Shown: positions 7,758 to 17,503, counted from the first letter of the stretch. The stretch: 64,000 nucleotides of DNA from GCA-002733465 sp965230525 (GCA_965230525.1 OZ246008.1:4154001-4218000), one strand, 5' to 3'. Program-made: numbers and translations. The notes: generated by a model from the sequence alone, not told the origin.

Positions 7758-9299
7758 ATGCAAAATCAAGAATCCAATTTACCCAATGCCATAGAAAAAG
7801 TTGTTATTGTCGGTGGAGGCTCAGCCGGCTGGATGACCGCTGCCGCACTTTCCAACCATTTGCCAAAGAATGTCAAAGTGACATTGGTAGAAAGCGACCA
7901 AATCGCGACTGTCGGGGTCGGCGAGGCAACTATTCCAGCCATTAGAATTTTCAATCAAGGATTGGGGATTGATGAGGCTGAGTTTATGCGTGAAACCAAT
8001 GCCACTTTTAAACTATCAATTCGTTTCGAGAACTGGGGAAAAATTGGCGATGCATATAACCATGCATTCGGTGTGTTTGGATATCCTATTAGCGAAGTCC
8101 CTTTTCATCACTACTGGTTAAAACATCAAGACGCGCCCGGTGTTGGAGCGTTTGGAGACTATAATTTAGCCAATAAAATGTGCGATTTAAATAAATTTAG
8201 ATTAAGCCAATTTAACCCACAAGTACCTGATTCAAGATACTACTATGCGTTTCAATTTGATGCAGGTCTCTATGCAAAATATTTACGCAAATTTTCTGAG
8301 ACAAAGGGCGTCACGAGAATTGAAGGAAAAGTCGAGTCTATCCAACAAAATGAACAATCGGGATTCATAGAATCGATTGCATTAGAGTCCGGAAAAAAAG
8401 TTGAGGGCGACTTGTTTATCGATTGCACTGGATTTAGAGCATTATTAATAGAACAAACTCTTAAAGTCGGTTATACCGATTGGAGTCATTGGCTGCTAGT
8501 TAACCGAGCATGGGCAGTGTCTACCACCTACCCTTCAGCTGATGCCGTAATTCCCCCCTATACCCGAGCTCGAGCGCTCACCGCAGGGTGGCAATGGCGC
8601 ATCCCTTTACAAAATCGAACAGGTGATGGCAATGTTTTTTGTAACGATTACATTTCGGAGCAACAGGCTTTAGACCAGTTCATAGATAACTTAGAAGGCG
8701 AACCATTTAACGACCCGAGGCTAATTAAGTTTACCACCGGCAAACGCAACCGGCTGTGGGATAAAAACTGCGTAGCAATTGGTCTATCGGCTGGCTTTTT
8801 AGAGCCACTAGAGTCAACCAGTATTTATTTGATACAAGCAGCAATTTTACAACTCATAAGAAGCTTTCCCACAAAAGCTTTTGCAGCGGCAAATGCCAAA
8901 GAATTTAATCGTTTAATGGATTATCGTTATGCCGACGCTCGTGACTTTTTGATCTTGCATTATCACGCGACTGAACGAGAAGACACTGAATTTTGGAAAT
9001 ATTGTAAGAATATGACCATCCCAGAAGAGCTTAAACGTAAAATGGATTTGTTTAAAAAGCGAGGCATTGTCTCAGGCAATAAATTAGACCTATTTTCAGA
9101 ATCGAGTTGGTTAGCGGTTTACACTGGTCAGGGCGTGTTTCCTGACAACTATGATCATCGAGTCGACAAAATAAATGATTCACAAGCTCTTCAATATTTG
9201 TCGCAAATGAAGAATGATATCGATGATGGCTTATTAAAAATCCCAAGTCACAATGAAACCTTAGCAGACTATTGTAAGGGCGAATTAATTGGAAAGTAG
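7758..9299 (+). CDS. Flavin-dependent tryptophan halogenase family protein
   Basis: This 513-residue protein belongs to the tryptophan 7-halogenase family (PrnA/RebH type). Seen motifs: the FAD-binding GGGSAGW near residue 20; the GVGEATIP segment (53-60); lysine K85 in NATFKLSI, at the position of the essential lysine (K79 in PrnA and RebH); the family signature W278-x-W280-x-I282-P283; and E352-S353 in FLEPLEST. All residues expected for making hypohalous acid from reduced flavin and passing it to an aromatic substrate are therefore present. The substrate cannot be read from sequence. No flavin reductase is adjacent. The second halogenase-like gene follows after 49 bp, likely in one transcript. 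Confidence 0.9.
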   Translation: MQNQESNLPNAIEKVVIVGGGSAGWMTAAALSNHLPKNVKVTLVESDQIATVGVGEATIPAIRIFNQGLGIDEAEFMRETNATFKLSIRFENWGKIGDAYNHAFGVFGYPISEVPFHHYWLKHQDAPGVGAFGDYNLANKMCDLNKFRLSQFNPQVPDSRYYYAFQFDAGLYAKYLRKFSETKGVTRIEGKVESIQQNEQSGFIESIALESGKKVEGDLFIDCTGFRALLIEQTLKVGYTDWSHWLLVNRAWAVSTTYPSADAVIPPYTRARALTAGWQWRIPLQNRTGDGNVFCNDYISEQQALDQFIDNLEGEPFNDPRLIKFTTGKRNRLWDKNCVAIGLSAGFLEPLESTSIYLIQAAILQLIRSFPTKAFAAANAKEFNRLMDYRYADARDFLILHYHATEREDTEFWKYCKNMTIPEELKRKMDLFKKRGIVSGNKLDLFSESSWLAVYTGQGVFPDNYDHRVDKINDSQALQYLSQMKNDIDDGLLKIPSHNETLADYCKGELIGK

Positions 9300-9348
9300 T
9301 CGCACCATAGATGAATTGTAATTTAAGCTTCTACTCGGTAAAAATAAA

Positions 9349-10833
9349 ATGAAAAAATCAAATACTAAAACTATTGCAATTATCGGCGGAGGGTTAAGTG
9401 GATGGACCGCGGCACTGACGCTGGCGCAATCGCTTAAAGGAATGGATGTCGATATTCAATTAGTTGAACTCGATCAGCCCTCAAATGAAGTCCCATGGTT
9501 GTTACCAAATCATCTGAACTTTCATGCACGACTTGGAATTGATGAACGACAATTAATCAAGCGCTCTGCTGGAACGTTTACTTTAGGGACCCAGTATAAG
9601 GATTGGGTTGAACCGGGTCATCAATATTTTAAACCTCATGGTCCACATGGCAATGCGATTGATTTTATCTCCTTTCACCATTTTGCGATTAAACAAAAAT
9701 TAATTCACAAAGAATGTGACTATGAAGAGTTCGCTTTTGCTACGGCTGCAGCCAAAGCTGGAAAGTTTGTACATCCAGAAAACAACCCCCAATCACTACT
9801 ATCGGTTCTTAACTATTCTCATAATATAGACCCAACAGAGTATTTAAGTTTTATTCAAGATGCCTGTAAAGACTTCAATATCAAAATAATTACTGACAAT
9901 ATTACCGAAGTGATTGTCGACAAAAATACCAACACGATTGAGTCGGTTCACTTACATGGTGGCGGTGAACTACAAAGCGATTTTTACCTTGATAATTCCG
10001 GTGCGGACGCCAGACTACTCAACCAGCTTAGCAATACAAACTTTGTCAGCTGGCAGCAGTACTTACCTTTTGATGGTAAAATTACGATGTGTCGGCCAGC
10101 TGACTTAGTTAATTCAAAACCTCTCAATAATGTCGAACGAACTTCACATGGATACATTCGCTATCTATCAACTCAAGATAATGAATTCGCAGAATATATT
10201 TTCGACACCAGCCAAATAAGTCCAGAAAAGGCAATGTCAGAGCTACAGCATCAATTTGAAAGAAGTGAGCCATTCGGCACCTTTAGCTCGATACATTCAG
10301 GCCGGCAAGAAAGCAGTTGGGTGGGAAATTGTTTAGCGATCGGTCAATCCTCATTAGATTTTTGCCCGTTAGAATTATCATCAATTCAAACCGTCCAAGA
10401 GAGCCTGAGCCTATTTCTTGAACTCTACCCAAATAAAGACAGTTATGATTTTTTAGCACATGAATATAATCGGATTTTCAATCAACGCACTGATAGCATC
10501 AGAGATTATGTTGGGGTAAACCTCACAAAGCTAACTTCAAATAGCGGACTTCCCGTTAATGAACAAGACGTCCCCAACAGCTTGCGAGAAAAGCTGGATC
10601 TTTTTAAGTCATCAGGAAAACTCTCATTTCAAGAGCGTGAAGTTTTTTCTCACGATGCTTGGGCTGCAACTCTACTAGGTGTTGGTTTTTGGCCCGATAG
10701 TTACGATCCATATTTAGATGCGTTCAACTTTCAAAAACTTTCCGAAAATTACGCACAAATGTTGGCAGCGATTAAACAAATGACTGAGCAACTACCCAAT
10801 CATATCGAATACTTAAAAAGCGGAATAGAGTAG
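9349..10833 (+). CDS. Degenerate tryptophan halogenase family protein
   Basis: This 494-residue protein is a clear relative of its upstream neighbour along its whole length: FAD motif IIGGGLSGW near residue 12, and a matching C-terminal SHDAWAATLLGVGFWPDSYDPY versus SESSWLAVYTGQGVFPDNYDH. The halogenase catalytic features are changed. The position of the essential lysine is T78 (GTFTLG), the W-x-W-x-I-P signature is absent, and the E-S pair has become E342-L343. The GEATIP motif is also lost. It may still bind flavin but is unlikely to be a standard halogenase. It could be a partner subunit or a flavoenzyme with another reaction. It is followed by a bidirectional terminator. Confidence 0.82.
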   Translation: MKKSNTKTIAIIGGGLSGWTAALTLAQSLKGMDVDIQLVELDQPSNEVPWLLPNHLNFHARLGIDERQLIKRSAGTFTLGTQYKDWVEPGHQYFKPHGPHGNAIDFISFHHFAIKQKLIHKECDYEEFAFATAAAKAGKFVHPENNPQSLLSVLNYSHNIDPTEYLSFIQDACKDFNIKIITDNITEVIVDKNTNTIESVHLHGGGELQSDFYLDNSGADARLLNQLSNTNFVSWQQYLPFDGKITMCRPADLVNSKPLNNVERTSHGYIRYLSTQDNEFAEYIFDTSQISPEKAMSELQHQFERSEPFGTFSSIHSGRQESSWVGNCLAIGQSSLDFCPLELSSIQTVQESLSLFLELYPNKDSYDFLAHEYNRIFNQRTDSIRDYVGVNLTKLTSNSGLPVNEQDVPNSLREKLDLFKSSGKLSFQEREVFSHDAWAATLLGVGFWPDSYDPYLDAFNFQKLSENYAQMLAAIKQMTEQLPNHIEYLKSGIE

Positions 10834-10836
10834 CAT

Positions 10837-10867
10837 AAAAAAGCGCGATTACTAAATCGCGCTTTTT
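10837..10867. terminator. Bidirectional terminator
   Basis: An 8-bp stem GCGCGATT/AATCGCGC with a 4-nt loop is flanked by A's on one side and T's on the other. It serves both the plus-strand halogenase pair and the minus-strand lipoprotein gene, which converge here. Confidence 0.85.
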
Positions 10868-10892
10868 AGGTTATTTAGATAACATTATAGTC

Positions 10893-11630
10893 TCATTGGG
10901 ATAACTGGCTGTTAAAAAGCTCTAAAGCCTTCTCATCAAGTAAATTATCCAAGGATGTTGGGGTCGCTTGCTGCTCCCAAACATCTACTAGTTTGTTAGA
11001 AACATTTAGTTGGTAACCATCATTTAGGTCAATAGACGGCACAGATAGTTGTATTAAATTTTGTGCTTTTAGCTCAAAACTAAACCCCATACATTGGTTA
11101 GTACTCTTTGAAACAATGCTGATGCCGCTATCGCAAGGGGCGGCGAAATTCATCACAGAGTTAAGTAGCGGCTGCTTGTCAAATTGAAGCTCTACTATTA
11201 AAGTGGTCGCCGTTTGATTTGTCACTTTATCAACACTAACTTTACCAAGTCGAACACTATCAATAATAGTTATCTCTATAAACTCCTGAGAAACAGCGCC
11301 ATCATTATCAACAACTTCAATTAGTAGTCCTAGAGCTGTGTCTTCGCTGACTTCAGGTGCAATGAACTGGGCCGCTCTATCAGTAGCTGTGTCACCGAAA
11401 TCGATCGCTGGTCCATAGGTTCTTACCCATGAATACTCTCTTATCGTTCCGTCTGTGTCTTCAGCACTCACACTGACGTTGACAGTATCTCCTTCACTGA
11501 CTGATTCAGGAAAAGTAACAGACGAAATAATTGGTGCTTCGTTCTTCGCAGAACCACCACCACCACACCCGAATGTTAGGCTAGCAATAGCTGTGAACGC
11601 GATTGCCGTTAAACTCTTTTTTAACATCAT
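10893..11630 (-). CDS. PKD-like domain lipoprotein
   Basis: This 245-residue protein has a lipoprotein signal: MMLKKSLT, a hydrophobic core and the lipobox LTFGC, followed by a glycine run. An Ig/PKD-like beta-sandwich domain follows (about residues 35-125, with SVSAEDTDGTI and EVVDNDGAVSQEF). The C-terminal half has no fold that I recognise. Two cysteines (in APCDSG and TNQCMG) may form a disulfide. It should be anchored in an envelope membrane facing the periplasm or surface. It stands between the halogenases and the S9 peptidase; its function is unknown. Confidence 0.75.
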   Translation of the reverse strand: MMLKKSLTAIAFTAIASLTFGCGGGGSAKNEAPIISSVTFPESVSEGDTVNVSVSAEDTDGTIREYSWVRTYGPAIDFGDTATDRAAQFIAPEVSEDTALGLLIEVVDNDGAVSQEFIEITIIDSVRLGKVSVDKVTNQTATTLIVELQFDKQPLLNSVMNFAAPCDSGISIVSKSTNQCMGFSFELKAQNLIQLSVPSIDLNDGYQLNVSNKLVDVWEQQATPTSLDNLLDEKALELFNSQLSQ

Positions 11631-11742
11631 CTTTCTACCCTAAGTAATTTTTATAATCCTGTCTTAATCATTCACAACAAGCTTCAATAGACAGGGAAAC
11701 CTGAATCTACTGAAGCGTCCTGTATGATTAAATCCTACCCTG

Positions 11743-11775
11743 ATGTTCTAATGCAAATTGTGCACAAAAGAACAT
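11743..11775. promoter_or_regulatory. Nested inverted repeats upstream of the lipoprotein gene
   Basis: Seven-bp arms ATGTTCT (11743-11749) and AGAACAT (11769-11775) enclose a perfect 10-bp palindrome TTGTGCACAA (11758-11767). They lie in the 209-bp gap between the peptidase stop and the lipoprotein start, where a promoter for the lipoprotein is expected. The bound factor is unknown. Confidence 0.3.
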
Positions 11776-11839
11776 TTGTTGAATTTACCTTGTATTTAAC
11801 TTGATTTCACATTGAATTTTGCAAAATCGTAAAAAAATC

Positions 11840-13834
11840 CTATTTGGTCGGCTGCGCACCAGGTCCGATATGCTTTTCAAGAAAATCGAGCATTTTTTGA
11901 TAAAGCTCAACACGATTTTCCTCAATCATAAAGCCGTGACCTTCTTCATCTTTGTACATTGTTTCATAAGGCTTTCCAGCTTTTTTAAGGTGTTTCTCCA
12001 ACACTTCGGCGTTGATAATCGGAACACGTACGTCTTCGCCGCCATGAACTATCAGCAACGCAGCTTTTAGCTTGTCGACATGATAAACAGGAGAACGCTC
12101 TTTAACGAAATCGTAGCCGCCAATCGCGAAATTCATGTAGTTTTCCTTTCTTTCCTGTCCTTTCCACCCTTTGAACGAGTCAGCTTCATCCCACTGTATC
12201 TCCATCTCATAAACACCAGCGTCTGGAATGGCGCATTTGTATAAATCAGGTTCACGTACAACGGCATTCATAGAAGCATAACCTCCGTAAGAAACTCCGT
12301 GAATGCAAATTCGCTCTGGATCGGCTAGACCATTATTGATTGCCCATTTTGTTGCATCAGTGAGATCATCTTGCATCTTGCGCCCCCATTCCTTACTACC
12401 CGCCTTGTAAAAGTCTTGTCCGTATCCCCCTGAACCACGGAAATTTAATTGCATGACTAAGTAGCCTCTACTAGCAAACATTTGGGTCCTTCTGTGCCAA
12501 CGCCAGGAATCACTAACGCCGTAAGGGCCGCCATGAGGATATAAGACCATTGGTAAGTTATTCTCTTTTATATTGTTAGGAATAGTTAGCTGTCCGTACA
12601 TTTTCAGACCATCTCTAGCTTCGATAACAAAGGGCTCAACTCGTGCCATCTCAGCAGGTTTTACCTCTGGTTTACTATCAGCATAATGAGTCAAGCTATT
12701 CTTACTTTTATCAAAAAGAAAAAACTGTCCTGGATTTCTATCACTTAACACCCGAACAACGAACAAGTTGTTATCTTTAGTACTATTTCGAATACTCACA
12801 AATTCATTTTTGAAAGCATGTGACAAGGACTGTCGGAGCTGAATAGACTCTTGGTTCTCTGGCTTGTTGATATAAAAGTATTCAGGATATCCCGGCTCTA
12901 GATAAGCGCCGATAAGTTGATTTTTCTCGCCATAAACTCCACCACCGATATCAACATCTTCATGTCGGTGTAGTAGAGTAATTTTTTTGGTGTTCATATC
13001 AAACTCAAATAAGCCTCGAGTATCCGAACTTTTTTGATCATGATTAGACGTGAAGTAAAACTTAGAATTATCTGCTGACACACCCGCTACTGCGATGGTT
13101 GCAGGCGCGCTTCTCACATTATTGTATCGAAGTTTATGCCAACGACCAGAGTTGGATTTGTAATGAATAAAGCCTTTGTCATCTTTATCATCTATTTCAT
13201 CATCACCACGGTCAAATTCAAAGGCAAACCGAATTTCTTCGTTTAAATCTACACCTAAGCTAACGATGCCAGGTTTGGTATGACGCGCGGCTCTTGGGCC
13301 AGCATCGACACGCTGACGTTGTCCGGTATTTATATTAACCTTTATGGGTTTTACTGCACCTCGATCTCGCCAGTCTGTTTCTTCCAAAAGTACATACTCT
13401 GGCTCATCTTTAAGCAAAGAAAGTATTTCAATTGAAGAAATAGAGTGCTCAAAATCCCAAAGAATCCTTCTATTTGATCCATCAGCATTGCCTGCAGCCC
13501 ACTTAGTATCTGGATTAGTACCGTCCAACCATCCAATAATGGTTTGAACCATCATGCCTATTCTCTCATCGTTTAGCCACCTAAAAGAAACAACATGCCG
13601 GTTTTCGCCAAACTCAAACGATGACAATGGTTTCATTGTTTCTCGTTCCATCACCCCAAGCTTCACCTGATCGCCTTCCGCGTAAGAAAAAGCGATGTAT
13701 TTTCCCGTTGGCGAGATTTTCATATCTGTATACGAAGGGTGTTTGGCAAAAACCTCGAGTGGTGGTTGAGCCGCACTAGCACTCAAAATAACAAGAACGC
13801 TAAGCAGAATGCTGAAATAGAATATTTTTTTCAT
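11840..13834 (-). CDS. Secreted S9 family prolyl oligopeptidase-type peptidase
   Basis: This 664-residue serine peptidase has a Sec signal peptide (cleavage near ASA-AQP, residue 22). An N-terminal beta-propeller-like region (about 30-390) precedes a C-terminal alpha/beta-hydrolase domain. The catalytic triad is visible: S515 in GVSYGGYAS, D601 in HGGEDVRVP and H633 in EEGHGF. The family removes N-terminal dipeptides or acyl amino acids, or cuts after proline, in short peptides. S9 enzymes also act as isopeptidases for lasso peptides beside TonB receptors. It lies 102 bp downstream of the radical SAM gene on the same strand and may share its transcript. A periplasmic location is expected. Confidence 0.9.
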   Translation of the reverse strand: MKKIFYFSILLSVLVILSASAAQPPLEVFAKHPSYTDMKISPTGKYIAFSYAEGDQVKLGVMERETMKPLSSFEFGENRHVVSFRWLNDERIGMMVQTIIGWLDGTNPDTKWAAGNADGSNRRILWDFEHSISSIEILSLLKDEPEYVLLEETDWRDRGAVKPIKVNINTGQRQRVDAGPRAARHTKPGIVSLGVDLNEEIRFAFEFDRGDDEIDDKDDKGFIHYKSNSGRWHKLRYNNVRSAPATIAVAGVSADNSKFYFTSNHDQKSSDTRGLFEFDMNTKKITLLHRHEDVDIGGGVYGEKNQLIGAYLEPGYPEYFYINKPENQESIQLRQSLSHAFKNEFVSIRNSTKDNNLFVVRVLSDRNPGQFFLFDKSKNSLTHYADSKPEVKPAEMARVEPFVIEARDGLKMYGQLTIPNNIKENNLPMVLYPHGGPYGVSDSWRWHRRTQMFASRGYLVMQLNFRGSGGYGQDFYKAGSKEWGRKMQDDLTDATKWAINNGLADPERICIHGVSYGGYASMNAVVREPDLYKCAIPDAGVYEMEIQWDEADSFKGWKGQERKENYMNFAIGGYDFVKERSPVYHVDKLKAALLIVHGGEDVRVPIINAEVLEKHLKKAGKPYETMYKDEEGHGFMIEENRVELYQKMLDFLEKHIGPGAQPTK

Positions 13835-13936
13835 AGGTAGTCCATGTTTTAGGATTAAATTAACAATTTTTCAAACAAGCTAAAATATTTAATTTTTGTT
13901 GAATATGCAAGTTAAAACCGAGGTAAAATTCACGAT

Positions 13937-16507
13937 TTAAGCGATAGCTTCAGTTTCAAAATGCCCCGCAGATGAGGAGGATTTGGCTCTCGCAATCGAC
14001 GAGCGGATTTCCCAGAAGAATTGATGTGAATCGTATTGAACATGCTCAGAAGCTAAGTTAGCCATTCCGTCAGGGTCATCAAAAACCATAAATGCGGGCA
14101 AGTAACTTTTAAGTGGCCTTCGGTGTGCACAATCGAAAGGCTGATTATGCCGAAAATAACTTTCAAAGTCGTGGGAGAGTTGTAATCTGAAAGGGTAGTT
14201 TCTACCTTCGTCTGGCATGGCTAATTCATTTACGGCCAAAACAGTCTCAAATGATGAATCTAGTTTGATACTAAAATTTGTATTTACAAACTCGGCAATT
14301 TCCTCAAAAAATAACTGCCATCCACCTGGCATACACTTATCGGCTTCAAAAAACTGAAATGCGAAGAATACATGTGGGTACCGCTGGGGCTCATTTACCA
14401 ACATTTTTCGAAGGGCAAATAGAAAATCTGTATATTGAACATTATGGTCCCACTGTAAGTAGCGACAAACATAACGAAGTAGTGAATAGCCATCGATCAA
14501 CGTGTGCAGATGGTATAAATGTTTCATTAACTGCAAATCAGCTTCGGTATAGGTACTGGTAGATATTAGGTAACTCTCTTTATCGACCGTAATTTGATAA
14601 GTCGCCATATATTCTGGATCGGCCATTGGGCTATTGGGTAAAAGTTGCGTGGGATAAGCTTTTACCGAGATATCCCTGTCAAAATACCGCTGTAAATCTG
14701 CGGTAAAACTTTCCACAGTACTACCAGGCAAGCCAATCATCAGATCTGTCGATAAAGGAAGATTTGATTCTGCAAAAATTTTGGTTAACTCATCATATTT
14801 TTGAGTCTTAATATTTTTGCGATTGATAACTTTTAGAGTGTCTTCATCTGTCGATTGAATTGAAATCACCCCTTGACTGATAATCCCTCCACTGGAAAAT
14901 ATTTTGATAATTTCAGCCAATCTCCAAGTGGTATTTTTAGTATAATTAACAACTACTTCTTGAGGAAAACCGTGTATGGCTTTTTGGTCGACAATATATT
15001 GTGCCAACTCTATATCACGGTCATACATACCAAAGTTTGCATCGGCTATCCAAAGAACTTTCACCTGTCGGTTGATTATCCAATCCAACTCTTTTTTTAC
15101 TCTTTCTAAATCGTATTTTCTAACTTTTTGATTTGTAGCCGAGCCCCAGTCACAAAATGTACACCCAAATGGGCAACCTCTGTTAGATTCAATGATGGCG
15201 GCTTCAACCTTTCCATCATAACAATCGAATACACCTTCTTCATAGGGCGATGGAATAATTTCTGGCTTGGCAAGCCGGGTGCGAGATTTAGTCCGTACAA
15301 CTTCATCTGTGGCCGACTCTGTTCGAAATGATATTCCATCAACCTTATCAAGAGTTGATTGAAAATACCTTTCTTTCTCTAAATCAATGAGCGATAAGCA
15401 AGCGAGTATTTCCGCAATAGCGGCTTCACCTTCGCCGTGTACACAGATGTCCACCGATGGGTTTTCGCTAAAAAATTCTTTGCTCTTGTCTTTATAATCC
15501 GGTGTACTCGGACCGCCATGAATTGTCACGTTTTTAAAGTTATGTTTTTTAACAGCAACAGATATTTGCAAATTTATATCAATTGACCACATATAATTTG
15601 AAAACAGCCAAATTCCAGGGCCGAACTTTTGATAAGGACCTTGCAAAAATTCTTGCGGAGGTAAATAAGTAATGGGAACTAACAAGTATTTTTCTAGCAA
15701 TTTGCCTTCTTCCGCTGCAGCGATTGCGGTGTATAGCAAACCGAGAGCCAATGGATAATGATTCTCCATATGGGGTACAAAATACACAGGTATTCTTCCG
15801 TCTGGTTTAAGCTCTTGCCAACTCGGAATTTTTGCATTTAACGCTTTAGCTTTGATTTCAGCTCCCGCAACCTTGCTACTGGAGGAATCTAAGTCAGCCG
15901 CTGCAGGCACCCTAATTATTAATCCATGATATTGAAAGGTCACCACCAAATGACTAAACTGTGGCTCTCCAAAATAACTAGCTAACTGGTCTTGCAACTC
16001 TTGATAAGAAACTTCTTGAGAAAAAAGACTCAAGATAAAAGCTTGCTCGGGTGTCAATAGTAGATGTTGTCGCTCTGTAACAGACCAAACTAAATAACCG
16101 CCTTCAACTGGCGTCAGCGAAAAATTATGTGTTAGCGAAAACTTCTGTAAACTTATACTTTCATCGCTACCAGTAGTGTTGTTTAACTTAAGCGAATTTG
16201 AGTTCTCTACGCACTTATATTTGCTCCTAGCTTCACTCAATAATCCGCTTTGAGCGAGATATTGGATTCTTTGCAAAATTTGTTGTTGCGAAATATTAGA
16301 AAATAGTTTCTTGCTAATATCATAATTTTCAAATTGCACCACACTTTCTTCAATTGACTGAAAGTTAGTTAGTGTAGCTATCAGCAAGATATCTACACTT
16401 GATAGTGCAACCGGCTTTATCCCCTGCACCATATCGCCAGCGAATAATACTCTATCCCGATTTAGAATATAGAAATTGGCTCGTATATTATATTTAGGCT
16501 TTGTCAC
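13937..16507 (-). CDS. Radical SAM protein with B12-binding-like and tandem PqqD-like domains
   Basis: This 856-residue protein looks modular. Residues 8-95 and 120-205 each resemble a PqqD/RRE-type winged helix (beta hairpin, then helices, ending in a GLL or GLI turn). Residues 240-375 resemble the B12-binding-type Rossmann region of class B radical SAM enzymes (H330-G-G, then VDICVHGEGE). The radical SAM core follows, with the cluster motif C445-x3-C449-x2-C452 in CPFGCTFCDWG and a DLMIGLPGST segment. About 200 C-terminal residues show no domain that I know. The start is GTG with AGAGG about 5 nt upstream, and the stop of the methyltransferase gene lies just before it. The substrate is unknown. 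The PqqD-like domains suggest that a peptide is bound; this is inference. Confidence 0.78.
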   Translation of the reverse strand: MTKPKYNIRANFYILNRDRVLFAGDMVQGIKPVALSSVDILLIATLTNFQSIEESVVQFENYDISKKLFSNISQQQILQRIQYLAQSGLLSEARSKYKCVENSNSLKLNNTTGSDESISLQKFSLTHNFSLTPVEGGYLVWSVTERQHLLLTPEQAFILSLFSQEVSYQELQDQLASYFGEPQFSHLVVTFQYHGLIIRVPAAADLDSSSSKVAGAEIKAKALNAKIPSWQELKPDGRIPVYFVPHMENHYPLALGLLYTAIAAAEEGKLLEKYLLVPITYLPPQEFLQGPYQKFGPGIWLFSNYMWSIDINLQISVAVKKHNFKNVTIHGGPSTPDYKDKSKEFFSENPSVDICVHGEGEAAIAEILACLSLIDLEKERYFQSTLDKVDGISFRTESATDEVVRTKSRTRLAKPEIIPSPYEEGVFDCYDGKVEAAIIESNRGCPFGCTFCDWGSATNQKVRKYDLERVKKELDWIINRQVKVLWIADANFGMYDRDIELAQYIVDQKAIHGFPQEVVVNYTKNTTWRLAEIIKIFSSGGIISQGVISIQSTDEDTLKVINRKNIKTQKYDELTKIFAESNLPLSTDLMIGLPGSTVESFTADLQRYFDRDISVKAYPTQLLPNSPMADPEYMATYQITVDKESYLISTSTYTEADLQLMKHLYHLHTLIDGYSLLRYVCRYLQWDHNVQYTDFLFALRKMLVNEPQRYPHVFFAFQFFEADKCMPGGWQLFFEEIAEFVNTNFSIKLDSSFETVLAVNELAMPDEGRNYPFRLQLSHDFESYFRHNQPFDCAHRRPLKSYLPAFMVFDDPDGMANLASEHVQYDSHQFFWEIRSSIARAKSSSSAGHFETEAIA

Positions 16508-16515
16508 AACAGCCT

Positions 16516-17451
16516 CTAATCGTTTTCAAAATGGAAATATCGTCCAGCATTATGCTGACCCGCTTGAATGATGTCGCCGGTTTCAATTAACTTTAAACCA
16601 TGTCTTTCGAAAACGCTGTACCAATCAGAATCTTTCATGATTTTTTCAGAAACATTAAGGATATCTTGTAATCGTTGAAAAGCAAATAAGTGTTGTTGGT
16701 AGTATCCCTGTACTCGAGCATGTTCGGATTTAAACTCTTTCGAATTGAGGTTAGTCACATGTTGTAAGAACTGCATTACATTACCAAACAGCTGACTAGG
16801 CTCAATTTGGTTTTGAAATTGTAATTTGTTTTTTACCGCATTAAGCTTCTTCAGCGTGTTGCCCGCGCTAGTTTTATTTGCAAAGTAATTGTCAAGGCAA
16901 CTAAATAACTTTATTTCGTTTAAGTAAGCATATTGTTTTTGCTCGACTTTCATAAAAGCTAAAATACTTGTTGATGGTGCATGACTTATAAATACCAGTT
17001 TGCCCTTTGGTTTGAGTAGTGCTTTTACTTTTTTCGCTGTTTTTTCCCAATTACAATACTCAATGCCGTATTGGCTAGTAATTAAGTCTTGGGAAGCCTT
17101 TGGTAAATCAATTTCTTCAACAAAGCAGTTGGAGATAAACGAAACTTGGTCAAGGGCGGCCTTAATAGAAGTATGAGTTTTTAAAATAGAAGATTTATCG
17201 ACTTTTGCCGCATCAACACCTAAAACTTTAAAATTGGCTTGATTACTAAGTGAAAACTGAGCTGCCAGCAGTGCAATGGCGCCATTCCCAGTACAAAGAT
17301 CAAGAATTGAACTACCATTATCCAATGATTGAAATATTTCAGACCAAAAAGTCCCGATTTCTCCATCGTAATTCTGTGCAAAATCTTGCGGTAGTGAGGT
17401 TAAATTGCCACTACGCCAATAATTAGTCCAGTGTTGTTGCTTTTCTATCAT
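16516..17451 (-). CDS. SAM-dependent class I methyltransferase
   Basis: This protein of about 311 residues has the class I motif I near residues 50-57 (ILDLCTGNGAIALLA), a motif II-like acidic strand end (VLGVDAAKVD) and an IEYCNWEKTAKKVKALLKPKGKLVFIS segment that fits motifs III-IV. The C-terminal half is helical and not assigned. An in-frame TTG at 17460 would add three residues; the ATG at 17451 is preferred. It lies 8 bp before the radical SAM gene on the same strand, so the two are probably co-expressed and act on the same substrate. The methyl acceptor is unknown. Confidence 0.8.
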   Translation of the reverse strand: MIEKQQHWTNYWRSGNLTSLPQDFAQNYDGEIGTFWSEIFQSLDNGSSILDLCTGNGAIALLAAQFSLSNQANFKVLGVDAAKVDKSSILKTHTSIKAALDQVSFISNCFVEEIDLPKASQDLITSQYGIEYCNWEKTAKKVKALLKPKGKLVFISHAPSTSILAFMKVEQKQYAYLNEIKLFSCLDNYFANKTSAGNTLKKLNAVKNKLQFQNQIEPSQLFGNVMQFLQHVTNLNSKEFKSEHARVQGYYQQHLFAFQRLQDILNVSEKIMKDSDWYSVFERHGLKLIETGDIIQAGQHNAGRYFHFEND

Positions 17452-17477
17452 TATTGCCAATACATCTTTTAGAGGTT

Positions 17478-17503
17478 AAAAAAAAGGCGTGCTTTCGCAC
17501 GCC
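17478..17503 (-). terminator. Rho-independent terminator after the TonB-dependent receptor
   Basis: The stem GGCGTGC/GCACGCC (17486-17503) has a TTTC loop and is followed on the minus strand by eight T. It lies between the receptor stop and the methyltransferase start, so the methyltransferase-radical SAM pair is reached by read-through or by its own promoter. Confidence 0.88.
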
